DNA from: Rhinolophus ferrumequinum | Taxonomy: Eukaryota; Chordata; Mammalia; Chiroptera; Rhinolophidae | Reading direction: 5' to 3' | Length of the DNA: 64,000 nucleotides | Assembly (NCBI RefSeq): GCF_004115265.2 | Contig: NC_046305.1 | Coordinates: 41,326,187-41,390,186 of the forward strand | In this document: piece by piece, positions 22,957 through 34,520 of the stretch | How positions within the stretch are numbered: position 1 is the first letter of the stretch | Layout of the letters: each line of letters begins with the position of its first letter | Notes under the pieces: generated by a model | Databases searched by the model: none | What the model was told of the DNA's origin: nothing | The model's input: only the letters and a program-made list of their open reading frames with translations | Made by a program: the position numbers and the translations under genes

Positions 22957-24937
22957 TCAAGATCCATAGTTTGCTTCATCAAATGCTTTTCTAGCTCGTT
23001 TCAATTCTTCATTCATAGTAAGCAAGTCTTTAACCCTAGCAAACTTCCTTGGGTCCTTTCGAATCAAGAAGACGATATCTTCAACTTGTACCCGCCCTTG
23101 TCTTCCAATTGACATTGCTTTGTGAGTCTATAAAGAAACATATTAAATTCAATTAATTTTTTAAAAATCTAATATTTTACTCATTTAATTTGCATTTATT
23201 CAATGCTGGTGAGTTTGAAGATTTTATCTTCTAATTATTATAGCTATTCATTTGTGAATTTTCTTTCTGTTCATGCCCTCTATCCACTTTCTACTGTTAT
23301 TAGCAATGTTTCCCTTAATGCTTTATAGACTTTAATATTAAGAACATGAAAACTATCAAATTTATTGATTTTTTTTTGACATACGTAGTTTTTGCCTTCA
23401 TTGGTATAAAATAATTCTGTAATTTCTTTGTAACCACCCATTTCATTTAAGCTTTGTGTCCACCTCAATAACCAATAAATATTTGTGGATTTTCTTAAAA
23501 TTAAATCTCATCCTCTATCTCATCCTTTATCATTATATATTCATCCTGTGCAAAAACAAAGGTCCGTGATAGACTATTTCTAATGACTAAAAAAAGGGAA
23601 ACTAAATATTAGGTAATGAAATAAACAAACTTGAACACATCCATTCAATTCTTATGAAACCATTAAAAATATTAAGAGTATTACACAATGACATGGGGAA
23701 AATGTTCTAGACCAGGGGTGTCCTAACTTTTTTCAACGTTTTTCACCAAGGGCCCTATGCGGTAAAATACACAAACAGCCGGGCCACTCACTTGAGGTGA
23801 AGTACGTATATTAAGTAAACTAAATATATTTTTGCAATTTGCTGTGGGCCAATTAAAAATGGATTGCGGGCTGCAGTTGGCCCGCGGGCCGCAGTTTGGA
23901 CACCCCTGTTCTAGACTTAACTAAATGAAACAGGTTAAAAGACTGTATATACTGTATGATTTCAATTTTATAAAGTTTAAAAATACATGCAAAAAGTCAA
24001 AAGAATATTCACCAAAATCTTAGCATGATTTCTCTATATTGTGTGTATACACACATATATATACATGTGTATATATGTATATATGTTTATATATACATAT
24101 ACAGAGGGTGCCAAAAAAAATATACACACATTTTAAGAAAGAAACTGTATTAAAATTGTAATACTCAATATATACCGGTAACAAAAGATGAATACAAGTC
24201 ATATTTGACTTCTACAATTACAAGAGGTGCTCAAAGTGGTTACCATCAGCATAATTTTAACAGTTTTTTCCTTTCTTAACATGTGTATACATTTTTTTGG
24301 CACCCTCTGTATAATATATACATATACCGTATATATAATCTCCATCCTTAATGATAAGTAATAACCAGTATCCTCCATAAAACAGGCCCTCAAATGGACT
24401 GCTAATTTCAAAAGGATGCCATAGTTCTCGTCTTATCTAAAAGTTAGAATTTCAAATCTATTGCTCAATTAACTAAGACCAACTACAAAAAAAAAGCTTA
24501 CCATTTCAGTGATGAACTCTATAACAAGGTCTTCAAGAATATCCACTGACTCAGTGTAAGGATTCTGGTCATCCCCAAACCCATACATCATACATCGTAC
24601 TGTAAAAAAAAACAATCATTTTTGTTTACTTAAACAAATTTAACAATTTGAGCAATACTTTTTTCAAATTAGAACTGAACCAAGTTATAGAAGATACTGG
24701 TATAAAAATATATTTACATTGTATTTGTTGTCTCCAAGTATGACTTCTGGTGTAAGAGGTTTTAAAAACAATCTCATAACCAACTGTCCCTACCTAATAG
24801 ATAGGAACTGCCCTTCCCTCCCAGCTACTGAACCCTGACATTGATATTTTTTCCCTAACCTCTATCATCTACTCACCAACAGCCCCAGAATACGTTTAAA
24901 TAGGCAGGGACAGGATGAGTAGCAATGGCTTAGCTGA

Positions 24938-24982
<45 letters not shown>

Positions 24983-27900
24983 AGAGAGGTAGTGGGGCAT
25001 TAGAAAACAGAAGGCAAAAACATTCTGCCATTAACACAGGGAAAAGGACAGGAGAGAAAGTGTTCTAATTACCTTCTTATAGGAAGAACAAGGTAATCAA
25101 AAGGAGACAACAAAGGGCTTACTATACAGAATCTTGACATTTCATTCCCTAGATCAATGAATGCAACTGCTGGCAAAGCCCTTTCAGGCTTCATCTGAAG
25201 GAACCAAAAAAATACAAAAGAGAAGTCTAAAACAGAGTTAATAAAAATAACTGCTAAGAGCTAAAATATATATATAGCCTTTACTATATGCCAGGCACTG
25301 TTTTAAGCCCTTCATGTATAAAACTCATTTAATCCTCACAACAATCCTTTGAAGTAGATACTATTATTATCCCCGTTCTACATAGATGAAAAAAATTGAG
25401 GCACCAACTTAAGTGACTTACCCAAAGTCACACAGATAGTAAGAGATTGAACCAGAATTTAGACCCTCTGATATGGCTTCAGAGTCTATACCCCTACCCA
25501 CAACTTGGTCGTTTAGGGCAGATGGAATCCACATGGATTCTTATCCTATAAACTCCCAGTTAGTCCATGAACAAGCTTCAAGAAGTCCTTGAACCCTCCT
25601 GAAATTACATGCAAAAATTTTATACATTATTTGTGTGCATTTTTCTGGGAAGAATCAACTCTTACTAGATTCTCAAATGGGTATATAAATGTTAAGAAAC
25701 TCTGTCATACATTGGAAATGTTTTGTATCTTGATCTGAGTGGTGGTTATAAATATACGTATATGTGTAAAATTCATCAAGCTGTTCACATAAAACTACAA
25801 TTTATTGTAAGTTTCACATTTTTTGAAAAAGAAAGGAACTAGACTACATCTAAAGGCAGGAATGAGTCCATTAAGAATAATTCCTACGATCCTTTTGTAG
25901 TTCATAAGTGTGATGATTGGGTGTTCACGCTTTTGTGTGAGATGTGCCTCCTACAAACCTTGTTACGACAACGGCACATTACCCGTCTGACGTGAAAAAA
26001 AAAAAAAAAGAATAATTCCTATTTAGGAGAAGCAAAAGCTGGTAGAACTAAAAAGAGAAGAAAGTAGATCAGGCCTAGGGAAGAAAATAAAGGGGTGACT
26101 TGGAAGCCAGCCTGGGATAGAGGTATCCCTAGGGTTTACACTGGCAAGAACCTTTAGGTCCAGATAAGGAGGGAGAACACAAAAGACAGGAGCCAATATT
26201 CTCTCTCTCATTCCTTTGGATTCTGAAAACTTTCTTGCCCCCCGCCTCCCCTTTTTAAGATAATTTCAGTCTTATAGATGACTTACAAAAATAGCAGTTC
26301 CCAAATACCCTATATCCAGTTTCCCCTTATGTTAACATCTTATAAAACCATCAACATTTATCAAAACTAAGAAATTGACATTGGTACAAGTACAGAACTT
26401 ACTCAGATTGCACCAGTTTTTCCACTAATGTCCTTTTTTTGTTCCAGGATCCTACACTATTTAATTGTCATGTCTCCTTAGTTTCCTCTGATTTGTGACA
26501 GTTTGTCACACTCATCTTTTATGACCTTGACACTTCTGAAGAATACTGGTCAGTTATCTTATAGAACGTCTCTCGATGTGGGTTTGTCTGATGTTTTCTC
26601 ATGATTATATTGTGGTTATACATTACTAGGAAAGGTACCAAAGAGGTGATGTGACCTCTTAATGCATCACATCAGGGGTGCATGATGTCAATATATGTCA
26701 CTGGTGATGTTAACTTTAATGATTTGACTGAAGTAATGTCTACCAGGATTCTCCCCTGTATACTTATTATTTTTCCTTAAATATTTTGAGGAAGAGACTG
26801 TCATTAATATTTTGATGGGTAGAATTCACTAATGGGGAAATATATTTCACTGGAAAAGGAAAATGTATATTACATAGTAAATATGTACACTGTATTTGGT
26901 TATAGGGTCTGTGAAGACATAAACAAATACCAGTGAATGCTTTGCAACTTTGTTATATTAGCAAAAATAATTTTTTTAAGTTTTAGGAGAACAGCTCTTG
27001 GTCAGCAATATATATCAAGATTGAAGTAAGACAAGGAGAAGGCTGTGAAGATTCCAAATTCTTGTCATCACAAAAATAAAGCAATCCAAGTAGAACAGAG
27101 ATTTCTGCTAAGAACCGACTTTGGGGTACTCTGGTATAGAAACCCCCTTCATATGCTGACATAAGTAAAACCACGTACAAATGGAGTAAATGGCATCAGA
27201 GATGGAATAAGGTAAGGAAATGAGATATGAAGAAGAATCTGAGTGATTACAAAATAAAAAAACATACTGATTTTGCAGCTTCAAGAACCTTTAGGAACTG
27301 CTTACATCTGACCCAGCATAAATAAACCAGTTGCCCCATCCTGTGTTGCCCCATCTGTCAATACTCAGCCATAACTACATGTAAGGGACCCAGGATTGGG
27401 AGATTTTCAGGTGCCTCTCAGGGTGGCCTGGGCCATCAGTAGTAGCAGTAGTATTCCCTCTTGCTGACAAAAAGAGTTAAACCTGTCTATTAAGGGAATA
27501 GAACAGATGACCAATACACTATACTCTCTATGCCCCTGTAATGCCTCACACTGTTCACCACCTTCCTGCCTTGTCCACTGCCATAGTCGGAAGCTCCAAC
27601 TTAAGTCCTACCCTCCGTACCTGTTCAAGGATCCATCCTAACCCTTGGCTTACAGCCAAAGAAGTCCCTGCTCCTACTGCTAGAAAAGTATAGGACAGGA
27701 AAAGTACAAGTATGTTCTTAGGCCCTGCATTGAAACACTGATCACATTTCCTCACTTTAAAAAAATGTGTGTGTATATAATTATACATACATATATAAAA
27801 CTTGGGGTTAGGATCATTACTAGCTCTGATTCACAAGTTAAACAGAATTGTATAGGCAAATCCAAGAATAATGACCCTATAGGGAAAACACATTGAGAAC

Positions 27901-28882
27901 AATAAATTTTTGAATGCACATGTCCAAAACATTTATTTTATCATCTATAATAAAATCGCTGTGTATATACTTACATTCTTTAGAAAAAAGTCTCTTTCTT
28001 TTTCCCTGTCCACCTTCTGCACCTCCTCCAATTTCTTCATTTTCTTCCTCAAACTAGAAGTTAAAATGTATATATAGAAATGTCAAGTAATTGCATTGCA
28101 TTTGATTTTTTAATTTATTAATTTTTTTTTCCTATTTCAACATTGATACCATGCCAGAAAGCCTAAAGCAACAAATTAAGGCCCTAAAGACTGTATTAGT
28201 CCAACCTCCGATTCATGCAGGAATGGCTTCTAAAATGTCCCCAACAAGTCATTCTACTGCCTTTCCTGGAAGAGTTCCAGTGACCGTACTTTTTAAAAAA
28301 GACCAAGTTAGCCTATTGCTAGACAGTTTACTATTAGAAGAGTTGATACCGAATCAAAGCAAGCAAAACTAGTATTTACTAAGCGCTGCTTATACAGTGC
28401 TAGGCACTTACTTTAAGTAAGCCTTAACCCCATTTTGTGACAAGAAAACCGAGCCGCAAAGTTAAATAACTAGCTCACGCAGAATAAAGATTTTGAAATG
28501 CAGGCTCCCTGACTTTCGGTCCATACTTTACAAGTATATAGTTTTGTTAGCAATTGAACTGTTGGTTCATAATGAGCGCTAACATTAGCTTTGACCTCTA
28601 ATAATTCCCTCGGCGTTATGAAGGTGTCTGGCATATATGGACCAAAAGCAAAGGGCAAGGGGCCACCTTCTTACTCTTCCTTCAAGTCCTGCTCGCTCCG
28701 AGAAAAATGGAAGAGAAAGGCTAGCGTCGCGTTAAGTCCCCGACTCTCTCGGCTGAATTCACTAAGGAAAATAGACCCGATTCCGAACTCGGCCTCCGCT
28801 ACTGTACCCGAGAGAGTGAAGAAAAGAGCGGGTTGGAACAGAGGTGGTCACTCACAGTGGGGTCCTCTTCCTCATCTGCCAT
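22957..28882 (-). CDS. TAF13: TFIID subunit TAF13, complete, four coding exons
   Basis: TAF13 is a histone-fold subunit of the general transcription factor TFIID; it pairs with TAF11 in the nucleus. Coding exons on the minus strand are 28882-28856 (MADEEEDPT), 28053-27975, 24599-24502 and 23127-22957. All have GT donors and AG acceptors, and the phases join to 375 nt, i.e. 124 aa plus stop, the same length as human TAF13. The acidic N-terminus (EEENEEIGGG) is followed by a basic patch (GKRKRLFSKE), then the histone fold from about residue 33 (CMMYGFGDDQNPYTES, helix DILEDLVIEFITEM, then GRVQVEDIVFLIRKDPRK), ending in FDEANYGS. The start codon fits the conserved N-terminus. The promoter is a CpG island just upstream. 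Introns contain a hAT MITE, a mariner MITE, a SNORD13 retrocopy and an L1 relic. No break was seen. Confidence 0.97.
23713..23908. mobile_element. hAT MITE with perfect 8-bp duplication
   Basis: The ends are inverted: CAGGGGTGTCC on the left and GGACACCCCTG on the right. The element is flanked by identical 8-bp TTCTAGAC copies at 23705-23712 and 23909-23916, the duplication length expected for hAT transposons. At 196 bp it has no transposase. The intact flanks suggest a relatively recent insertion. It lies in the last intron of TAF13. Confidence 0.93.
24035..24101. repeat. (TA/TG)n microsatellite
   Basis: An alternating purine-pyrimidine tract of TATA, TGTG and TACATA steps that runs up to the TA target site of the mariner MITE next to it. 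Confidence 0.85.
24102..24310. mobile_element. Mariner-type MITE
   Basis: The left end CAGAGGGTGCCAAAAAAAA and the reverse complement of the right end (CAGAGGGTGCCAAAAAAATG) match over about 40 bases, including 'tatacacacatttt' versus 'tatacacatgtt'. TA flanks are present at 24100-24101 and 24311-24312. The interior has no transposase frame. It is a nonautonomous Tc1/mariner element in the TAF13 intron. Confidence 0.9.
24940..24987 (+). repeat. (GA)n microsatellite
   Basis: A GA dinucleotide run interrupted by one GACAGA step and ending in an A-rich stretch. Confidence 0.9.
25278..25505 (-). repeat. MIR SINE
   Basis: A long antisense MIR: 'tatgccaggcactgttttaagccctt', 'ctcatttaatcctcacaacaatcc', 'attattatccccgttctacatagatg', 'cttacccaaagtcacacagatagtaagag'. 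It is among the best-kept MIRs in the window. Confidence 0.85.
25888..26007 (+). pseudogene. SNORD13: SNORD13 (U13) retropseudogene
   Basis: The first 104 or so bases match U13 snoRNA from its 5' end (GATCCTTTTGTAGTTC) to its 3' end (CATTACCCGTCTGAC). The C box GTGATGA (25910-25916) and D box CTGA (25987-25990) are kept. A tail of A residues follows from 25995, and identical 14-bp copies of AAGAATAATTCCTA flank it (25873-25886 and 26008-26021). Tail plus duplications are the marks of L1-driven retrotransposition of an RNA that had been tailed. Real U13 guides 18S rRNA acetylation with NAT10. This copy lies antisense in a TAF13 intron and lacks the independent snRNA-type promoter, so it is probably silent. 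Confidence 0.92.
26240..26880 (-). mobile_element. Old L1 (L1M-like) 3' region
   Basis: The stretch with 'atttaattgtcatgtctccttagtttcctctgattt', 'gtgggtttgtctgatgttttctcatgatt', 'gcatcacatcaggggtgcatgatgtc' and 'actggtgatgttaactttaatga' is a familiar block of old L1M elements, lying in reverse relative to the L1. It is diverged, with no frame, and sits in the TAF13 intron. Edges are approximate. Confidence 0.6.
28372..28512 (-). repeat. MIR SINE fragment
   Basis: 'tatttactaagcgctgcttatacagtgctaggcacttactttaagtaagcc' and 'ttttgtgacaagaaaaccgagccgcaaag' match the antisense MIR. It lies in TAF13 intron 1, close to the promoter. Confidence 0.7.
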
Positions 28883-29060
28883 CCCACCAGCCAGCCTACA
28901 GAACCCGACCCGCCTCGCCCCGGGCGGGTTTTACTACTTCCGCCGCCTCACTTCCGGTGACGCGCGGGGCGGGGCGGGGCCTAACCAGGACGGACTCGCC
29001 GGAGAGGGGCGGAGCGTCCCGCCTAGGGGCCGACCTGGGCGCTGTTCTGGGAGAGGGGGA
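28883..29060 (-). promoter_or_regulatory. TAF13: TAF13 CpG-island promoter
   Basis: GC-rich DNA directly upstream of the TAF13 start codon. Visible sites include an ETS-type ACTTCCGGT at 28950-28958, followed by a CRE-like TGACGCGC, and overlapping GC boxes (GGGGCGGGGCGGGGC) at about 28967-28981. A second ACTTCCG lies near 28936-28942. There is no TATA box, as is usual for housekeeping promoters with ETS and Sp1 sites. Confidence 0.75.
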
Positions 29061-29599
29061 AGAGGTCTTGGCTCTGTCGTACCGAAGACGGACTTCAACA
29101 TTAGCAAAGCAAAGCAAAATCATGGGTTAGGAGGCGTGTGTCTCGCTGTCACCCTAAATTTGCTTCTGCACAGCGAATCACTGTTTCCTGATTCGGTACT
29201 GCCAAGTCGTGGATCATTGTGGGGCTAGCCGGCGGTCTGGGGCTACCCCAGGCGTGTATTTAAACGGTTTCAACAATTTCGAGTTCCACTGTTATTGCCA
29301 AACACTGTATTGGTTTTGCGGGATATTGTTCTTCCTACTAGTTCTCAAGCCGGCGATTCTACCCCTTAGATTGGGGACTTACATTTTTGTGGGGAGTTTT
29401 TTGGTCAAAAGGATGACTGGGAAAACCGCAGGCATTAGAAGGGCTAAAACTAAGGACGTAAGATGTTCTCAGCGCAAGAGGTGATGCCACGTAAGGAAAA
29501 ACCGCCCCACAATACACTATTTCTGAATGTTGTGCTGAACATTCATGTGAGTGAAAACTGTTTATAGTTATCTGACCTAACTTTGTTTACATATGTCCA

Positions 29600-30430
29600 T
29601 TTATACATACACATCCCTGACCCTGATTCCTGGCACAGAGCTCCTAAAACCCGTGTAATTTCCTAAGTGATAAAAGCTCTAGGAGCATCTGTTCTATACT
29701 GGTGTCTGGCCTTTGACCTCATGCCTGACACAGGGTTCCTAAAACCCTTGTAAATTCCTAAGCGATAGCAGCCCTGACTCTGGGTGGGCTCTGGGATGGC
29801 TCCTGGAGGGGGGTTGGTCACCGGAAAGACAAAGCCATGATTAGAAACTTGGAATTTTCAGCCCCACCGGCCCATTCTTCAGAGAGGGGAGAGGGCTAGA
29901 AATGGAGTTAATTGATCATGCCTACATGATACATAAATCCCAATAGTAGGAGATTCAGAGAGCCACCAGGTGGGGGAACACATCCTCATACAGGGAGAGT
30001 GCCATATCCCAACTCCATAGGGACAGAAGCTCTTCACTCAGGACCCTTGCATATTTCGCCTTATGTATGTATCTCTTCATCTGGCTGTTCATCTGTATCC
30101 TTTATCATATCCTTTAATAAACTGGTAAACATAAGTGTTTTCCTGAGTTCTGTGAGCTGTTCTAGCAAAGAATCAAATACAAGAGGAGGAGCTCATTGGA
30201 ATCTTCGATTTGCAGCCAAATCAGACAGATGTTGTGGGTATTCTGGGGACCTAGTGGGATCTAGTGTGACGATTGGCAGTTCAGTGGGCGAGAGAGGCAG
30301 TCTCATGGGACTGAGACCCTAACCTGTGGGTCTGACGCTATCTCCAGGTAGATAGTGTCAGAATTGAGTTAAATTGTAGGACACCTAGCTGGTGTTACAG
30401 AATTGCTTGGTGTAGGGGAAAAGAAAAACA
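29600..30430 (+). mobile_element. ERVL-type LTR (fossil)
   Basis: A long LTR-like block with an AATAAA polyadenylation signal at about 30115, followed by 'acataagtgttttcctgagttctgtgagc', and the tail 'aacctgtgggtctgacgctatctccaggtagatagtgtcag' then 'ggacacctagctggtgttacagaattgcttggtg'. It contains an inner partial duplication: 'ggcacagagctcctaaaacccgtgtaatttcctaagtgata' recurs as 'gacacagggttcctaaaacccttgtaaattcctaagcgata'. No internal genes were seen. I recognise the type but not the exact family; edges are approximate. Confidence 0.55.
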
Positions 30431-30873
30431 TACTTGGTAAACAAAAGAATCAGAAGTAAAATATTCTGTATGAACGGAGAAAGGCATACAGGAAGGAAAG
30501 AACTTGGAATTTTTCCCCAAACAGCAACTACACTGAAATGGGGCAGATTATACTTTGTTTTGTTTGGAACTTATCAAGAGCTATGAACCATTTCAGGAAA
30601 TAATATCACCAAAGGCCACATCACTTGTAGTAATTTGAGTAGCCAGTACTCACTGGAATCAGTCTGCATTTGTAGCTCCTGCATTCATGATGATTCTATA
30701 CATAGGTGCAAGCATCTAAAATCATTATACCCTCTAGTATAGTCATTCCTAGGCATTTACATATTGAAACATATTATTATAGCTTACTATCTTTATTTTA
30801 CCTTTATAATTGTTAGGATAGTACATATTATTTTTAAATTATATGGGTAGTTAGGTGTATTCATTATTTACTG

Positions 30874-31480
30874 CTGTGTAACAAATCATCCCAAAACTTA
30901 CTGGCAAAGACAATAAACATTTATCACTCCATTTCTGTGGACCAGGATTCTGGGTGCAGTTCATCTGGGTGCCTCTGGCTAAAGGTCCCTTACGTTGCAG
31001 TCAGGGTGTTTGCTGGGGCTACAAGTCTCATCTGAAGTGTCGATGGGGAAGGATCCACTTCCAAAATTACTCACATGGTTGTCAACAGGATTCAGCTCCT
31101 TCAGGTTGTTAGACCAAGGGCCTCAGTTCTTTACTAGCTATTGCCAAAGGCCTCCCTCAGTTACTTGCCACATGGTTCTCTCCACAGGGCAGCTTACAAC
31201 ATGGCAGCTGGCTTCTCTCAGAGCAGATGAGAGAGAGAACCAGGAAGAACACCCAAGACAGAAGCCACTGTTTTGTTTTGTTTTGTTTTGTTTTGTTTTG
31301 TTTTGTTTGTGACCTAACCTTGCAAGTCACATCCCTTCACTTCTATTCACCAGAAGTCAGTAAATGCAGCCCACTCTCAAGGAGAGGGGACTACACAGGA
31401 TGAGAACACCAGGAGGCAGACATCATTGGAGGTTATCTGAGAGGCTACCTACGGCAGAAGGTTATGTCATCTGTGAATTT
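30874..31480 (+). repeat. Old interspersed repeat, same family as 63.47-63.93 kb
   Basis: The block starts with 'attcattatttactgctgtgtaacaaatcatcccaaaacttactgg' and goes on through 'tttctgtggaccaggattctgggtgcagttcatctgggtgcc' and 'agtcaggg...tgctggggct'. This is a familiar mammalian dispersed repeat whose family name I cannot fix. A (TTTTG)n tract interrupts it at about 31272-31308. Confidence 0.55.
31272..31308 (+). repeat. (TTTTG)n pentanucleotide repeat
   Basis: Seven or so tandem TTTTG units inside the older repeat. It is a clean microsatellite that is likely polymorphic. Confidence 0.9.
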
Positions 31481-31619
31481 CATTTCAGAATTAAAAAGGA
31501 GACATTATATTTGTTATTTAAAGTAGACTATTGAGTAAACTAGGGTTGAGAACTGCTGTGTTAGGTAGTTCTAACAGAAGGAAATGCTCACCTTGTCCAG
31601 GAGATCAGGTATAACACAT

Positions 31620-31960
31620 TCACGGTGTCCATTATCAGGGGAGTGGCTCGATAAAATGTACTGGAGGCACACCAACGAGTACTATGCAGCAATCAGAAGC
31701 AATCGACTAGCGACATGGACAGAGCTTAGAAACATAGTACCAAACTTAAAAAGTAGAGACACAGTAAAATCTGTAAGACAGTACCATTTATGTAAATTAA
31801 ATATACATAGACACAAAAAATACATATTTTATAGGAATATACAAAAATGCATAGACATTAACTACATTAGAAATGTTGCGACATAAGAGAAATGGGAATA
31901 GGTATAAAGGGAATGCATAGATAAATAACAAATGAAGGACTTGGAAAAGAGCTCATTACG
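31620..31960 (+). mobile_element. Old L1 3' end fragment
   Basis: 'gtggctcgataaaatgtactggaggcacaccaacgagtactatgcagcaatcagaagcaat' and 'gacatggacagagcttagaaacatagtac...agacacagtaaaatctgtaagacagtaccatttatg' match the L1 ORF2 end, where the codons for YYAAI-type residues are still readable. It is diverged. Confidence 0.7.
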
Positions 31961-32079
31961 ATAATATGTCACGAACTGAGGAGTGTGACTAATTCAACCT
32001 TTGGAACCAGAGATCCAAAACATAAAGGGAAAAAAATTGCAGTGTTATGAGCAAAGCAGAAATGAAGCACAGAAAGTGA

Positions 32080-33040
32080 AAAGTCATGGTATGCTTCTAG
32101 GAGATGTTTTAGGTAGATTGCCAGAGCCCAGATTGTTGGGTGGGGTGCAGGAAATGAGGGTGGAATGAAGCTAGAGTTAAGAGTGTAAAAGGCCTTATAT
32201 GTTCTCTTCAGAGACTGCACTTCAAACTGCCAGGGTTTGGGGGCGATCTTTAAGCAGAAGAGTGACATGTCCCTATCTTTTTTAAAAAGATCACTTTAGC
32301 AGGGAGAGTTCCTAGGATGAGAGACAATTAGAACCTGAATTAAGAAGAAGAAGGAACTTTAGAAGAATTTACAGGACTTTGTGTCTGAATGAATTGGAGC
32401 GCTATGGAGAGAGACATTCCCATCCAGATTAATATGATGCTATTAATATAAACTGGAAAGTAAAAGGGGAAAGCAATTCGGAAAGGAAAAAAATGAGTTC
32501 AGTCTGAGTTTGAGAGTCTACAGATGTTCTAAAGACAGATGGAAGTGCAGGCCTGGAAATCCACAGACATTAGGACTAGAGAAAATGGGATTGGAGACAT
32601 AAACACCAAGGTGATAGTTTAAAGACACAGGAAGGAGAGAAGGGAGGCAAAGGGCAGAGCCTTAGAAAAGGTACATCAAGAGAAAGAAAAGACAGAAGGA
32701 ATGGCTCGAAAGATAGCAAAAGATAAAAGAAAAAAGACAGAGAGAAGAGAGAGAAGAGGAAGAGGAGAAGAATATGTTTTGAAAGCCAAAACAGAAAAAA
32801 TTTCAAAAAGAAGCAAGTGGTCAGGTGTGCTCAGTACCACAGAAATTAAGAGACTTAAGAAAAGGCCTTGGATTTGACAATTAGGAGGTGGGAGAATAAT
32901 CTGGACAAAATAGTTTGAGGGCAATGGTGAAGATGGAAGCCAGATTATAAGAGGTGAAGGAATGAGTGTATAGTCGGATAGTGAAAGATAGAAAAGCAAA
33001 GAGAGGAACCTAGCCTCAGAGGGCGGTAGGATCAAGGGAA
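32080..33040 (-). mobile_element. L2 LINE, antisense, partial
   Basis: Read on the minus strand this follows L2: 'agaagagtgacatgtccc', then 'gccagattataagaggtgaaggaatgagtg', 'gaaaaggccttggatttgacaatt' and the purine-rich middle are reverse L2 text. It is heavily diverged with indels. The long minus-strand open stretches seen here come from the purine-rich plus strand and are not genes. Confidence 0.5.
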
Positions 33041-33524
33041 GTGGACTTTGAATAAATAATTACTGAATGAAGAAGGCTGTGAATTTGTGTCACCTAGCAA
33101 ACTGCTAGGAAAAGCCAGGTTTTCATTATAGAAAAAAAATGGAATGAGTTTTTAAAGATTAATGACAAAGGGTATTTGTTCACATAAAAATGAGGTCAGC
33201 AGAGAGAGACGTAGAGCTGAGTTCTGTGAGAATAATTTGCAAGGAACGGCAGGGGTGGGACTATCAGAAAAGAAAAACACAGGAGGCTGGGTGGTGGGCT
33301 TTAGGAATGATGGGAGAGTACCAACCAGACCCCAAATTTAGGCAGAAACTGTACAGTCTCACCCTCACCCTGCATCCCCTTCACCCCAGGGTATAGACCT
33401 CTGCAATGCTATTCCGTTTGGGGCTTAGGGAGGTAGTCATTGTTTAAATGGCTTTCAGAATTTCCACAATGCAGTCTTGACCATCTGCTTGTTCACCAAA
33501 TAATGTCCATACTCTTTGGTTAAA

Positions 33525-33760
33525 CATGCAGGCTCTGAGATCAAATGAGTTGAGTTTGAAGTCCTAGCTGTGCTACCTATCAGCTATTACTTTGAGACAA
33601 GTTACTTGACTGCTCCATATATCCATTTCCTCATCTGTGAGATGGGGATAATAATAGTTACTAACCTCATAAAGTTATTATGAGGCTTAGATGTGTTAAT
33701 ACCATAAGGTGCTCTGGGTAGTACCTGGCATGTAATAAACATTCCCTAAGTGTCAGCCAT
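33525..33760 (+). repeat. MIR SINE
   Basis: A nearly full MIR: 'catgcaggctctgagatcaaatgagttgag', 'gctacctatcagctattac', 'catttcctcatctgtgagatggggataataatag', 'cctcataaagttattatgaggcttag', 'tggcatgtaataaacattcc'. Confidence 0.88.
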
Positions 33761-34119
33761 TTTCATTCAAGAACCTACCTTTCAGCATGATCTGCTGTTC
33801 CTCTTCATGAACTTTACATTCCATAAAGCCATGTTCAATTATTCATTCAACAAATATTTATCAAGCACCTGTAAAATGTTCAGCACCTGCTATGGGACTG
33901 TGAATAAAATGACAGACAATGCAAACGCACAGTCCAGGGCTTATGAACCTTACAATGTAGCAGAGGGGGTGGGCATGAATTAAATAGACATTGTGTGCTC
34001 TGGAAATTTATGATGGGGGAAGGGGACCCAAGATCAGAGAAGCATCCCTTGAGCAAGTGGGGTTTGAGCAGAGACGTGAGTGATGAATGGAGTTAGCCAG
34101 TGAAGGAGGAAGGAAAGTG

Positions 34120-34520
34120 TGCTGTGCTCCAAATTTATCCAGTACTTTCCCATTTCCACGCCTTTGATCACTCTACTCCTTTCTCACTAGAATACCTTTC
34201 CTTTCTATTGAAATGCTACATGCCTTTCAGGCGCAACTAAAATGTCTGCTCTTTCCTAAAGCCTTCCCTAGCTTTCCAGCCGAAAGCACTTTGTCCTTTA
34301 CTCGCTGACAGCACTTAGTTTTCATTTTCCTGTGACACTTCTCACTTTCTACTGTATCTTCTGGTTATTCACACACACACACACACACACAGCTTATCTT
34401 GTCTACTAAATCTTAAACTTACTAAGAACAGAGTCTGTTTCATCTTTCAGCTCCCCAAAGGCTAGCACATTCCTTACACTTAAGAAGTCCTGGAACAAAT
34501 ATTTGCAGCATAAATTAATG
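34120..34520 (+). mobile_element. L2 LINE 3' end
   Basis: The order 'atgcctttcaggcgcaactaaaatgtctgctc', 'aaagccttccctagctttcc', 'agcacttagttttcattttcctgtgac' and 'acttactaagaacagagtctgtttcatctttcag' matches the 3' tail of L2. A (CA)n tract at 34371-34391 has grown inside it. Confidence 0.75.

Noticed and set aside
28151-28372. 73-codon plus-strand open frame in TAF13 intron 1
   Set aside because: No recognisable domain, antisense to TAF13 and not accompanied by splice sites or a promoter.
28591-29130. 179-codon plus-strand frame over TAF13 exon 1 and promoter
   Set aside because: It overlaps the TAF13 first exon antisense within a CpG island; composition, not coding, explains it.
32576-33035. 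Minus-strand frames rich in L, S, F and P
   Set aside because: The plus strand is purine rich (antisense L2), so the reverse strand is pyrimidine rich and gives hydrophobic runs without a start or family match.
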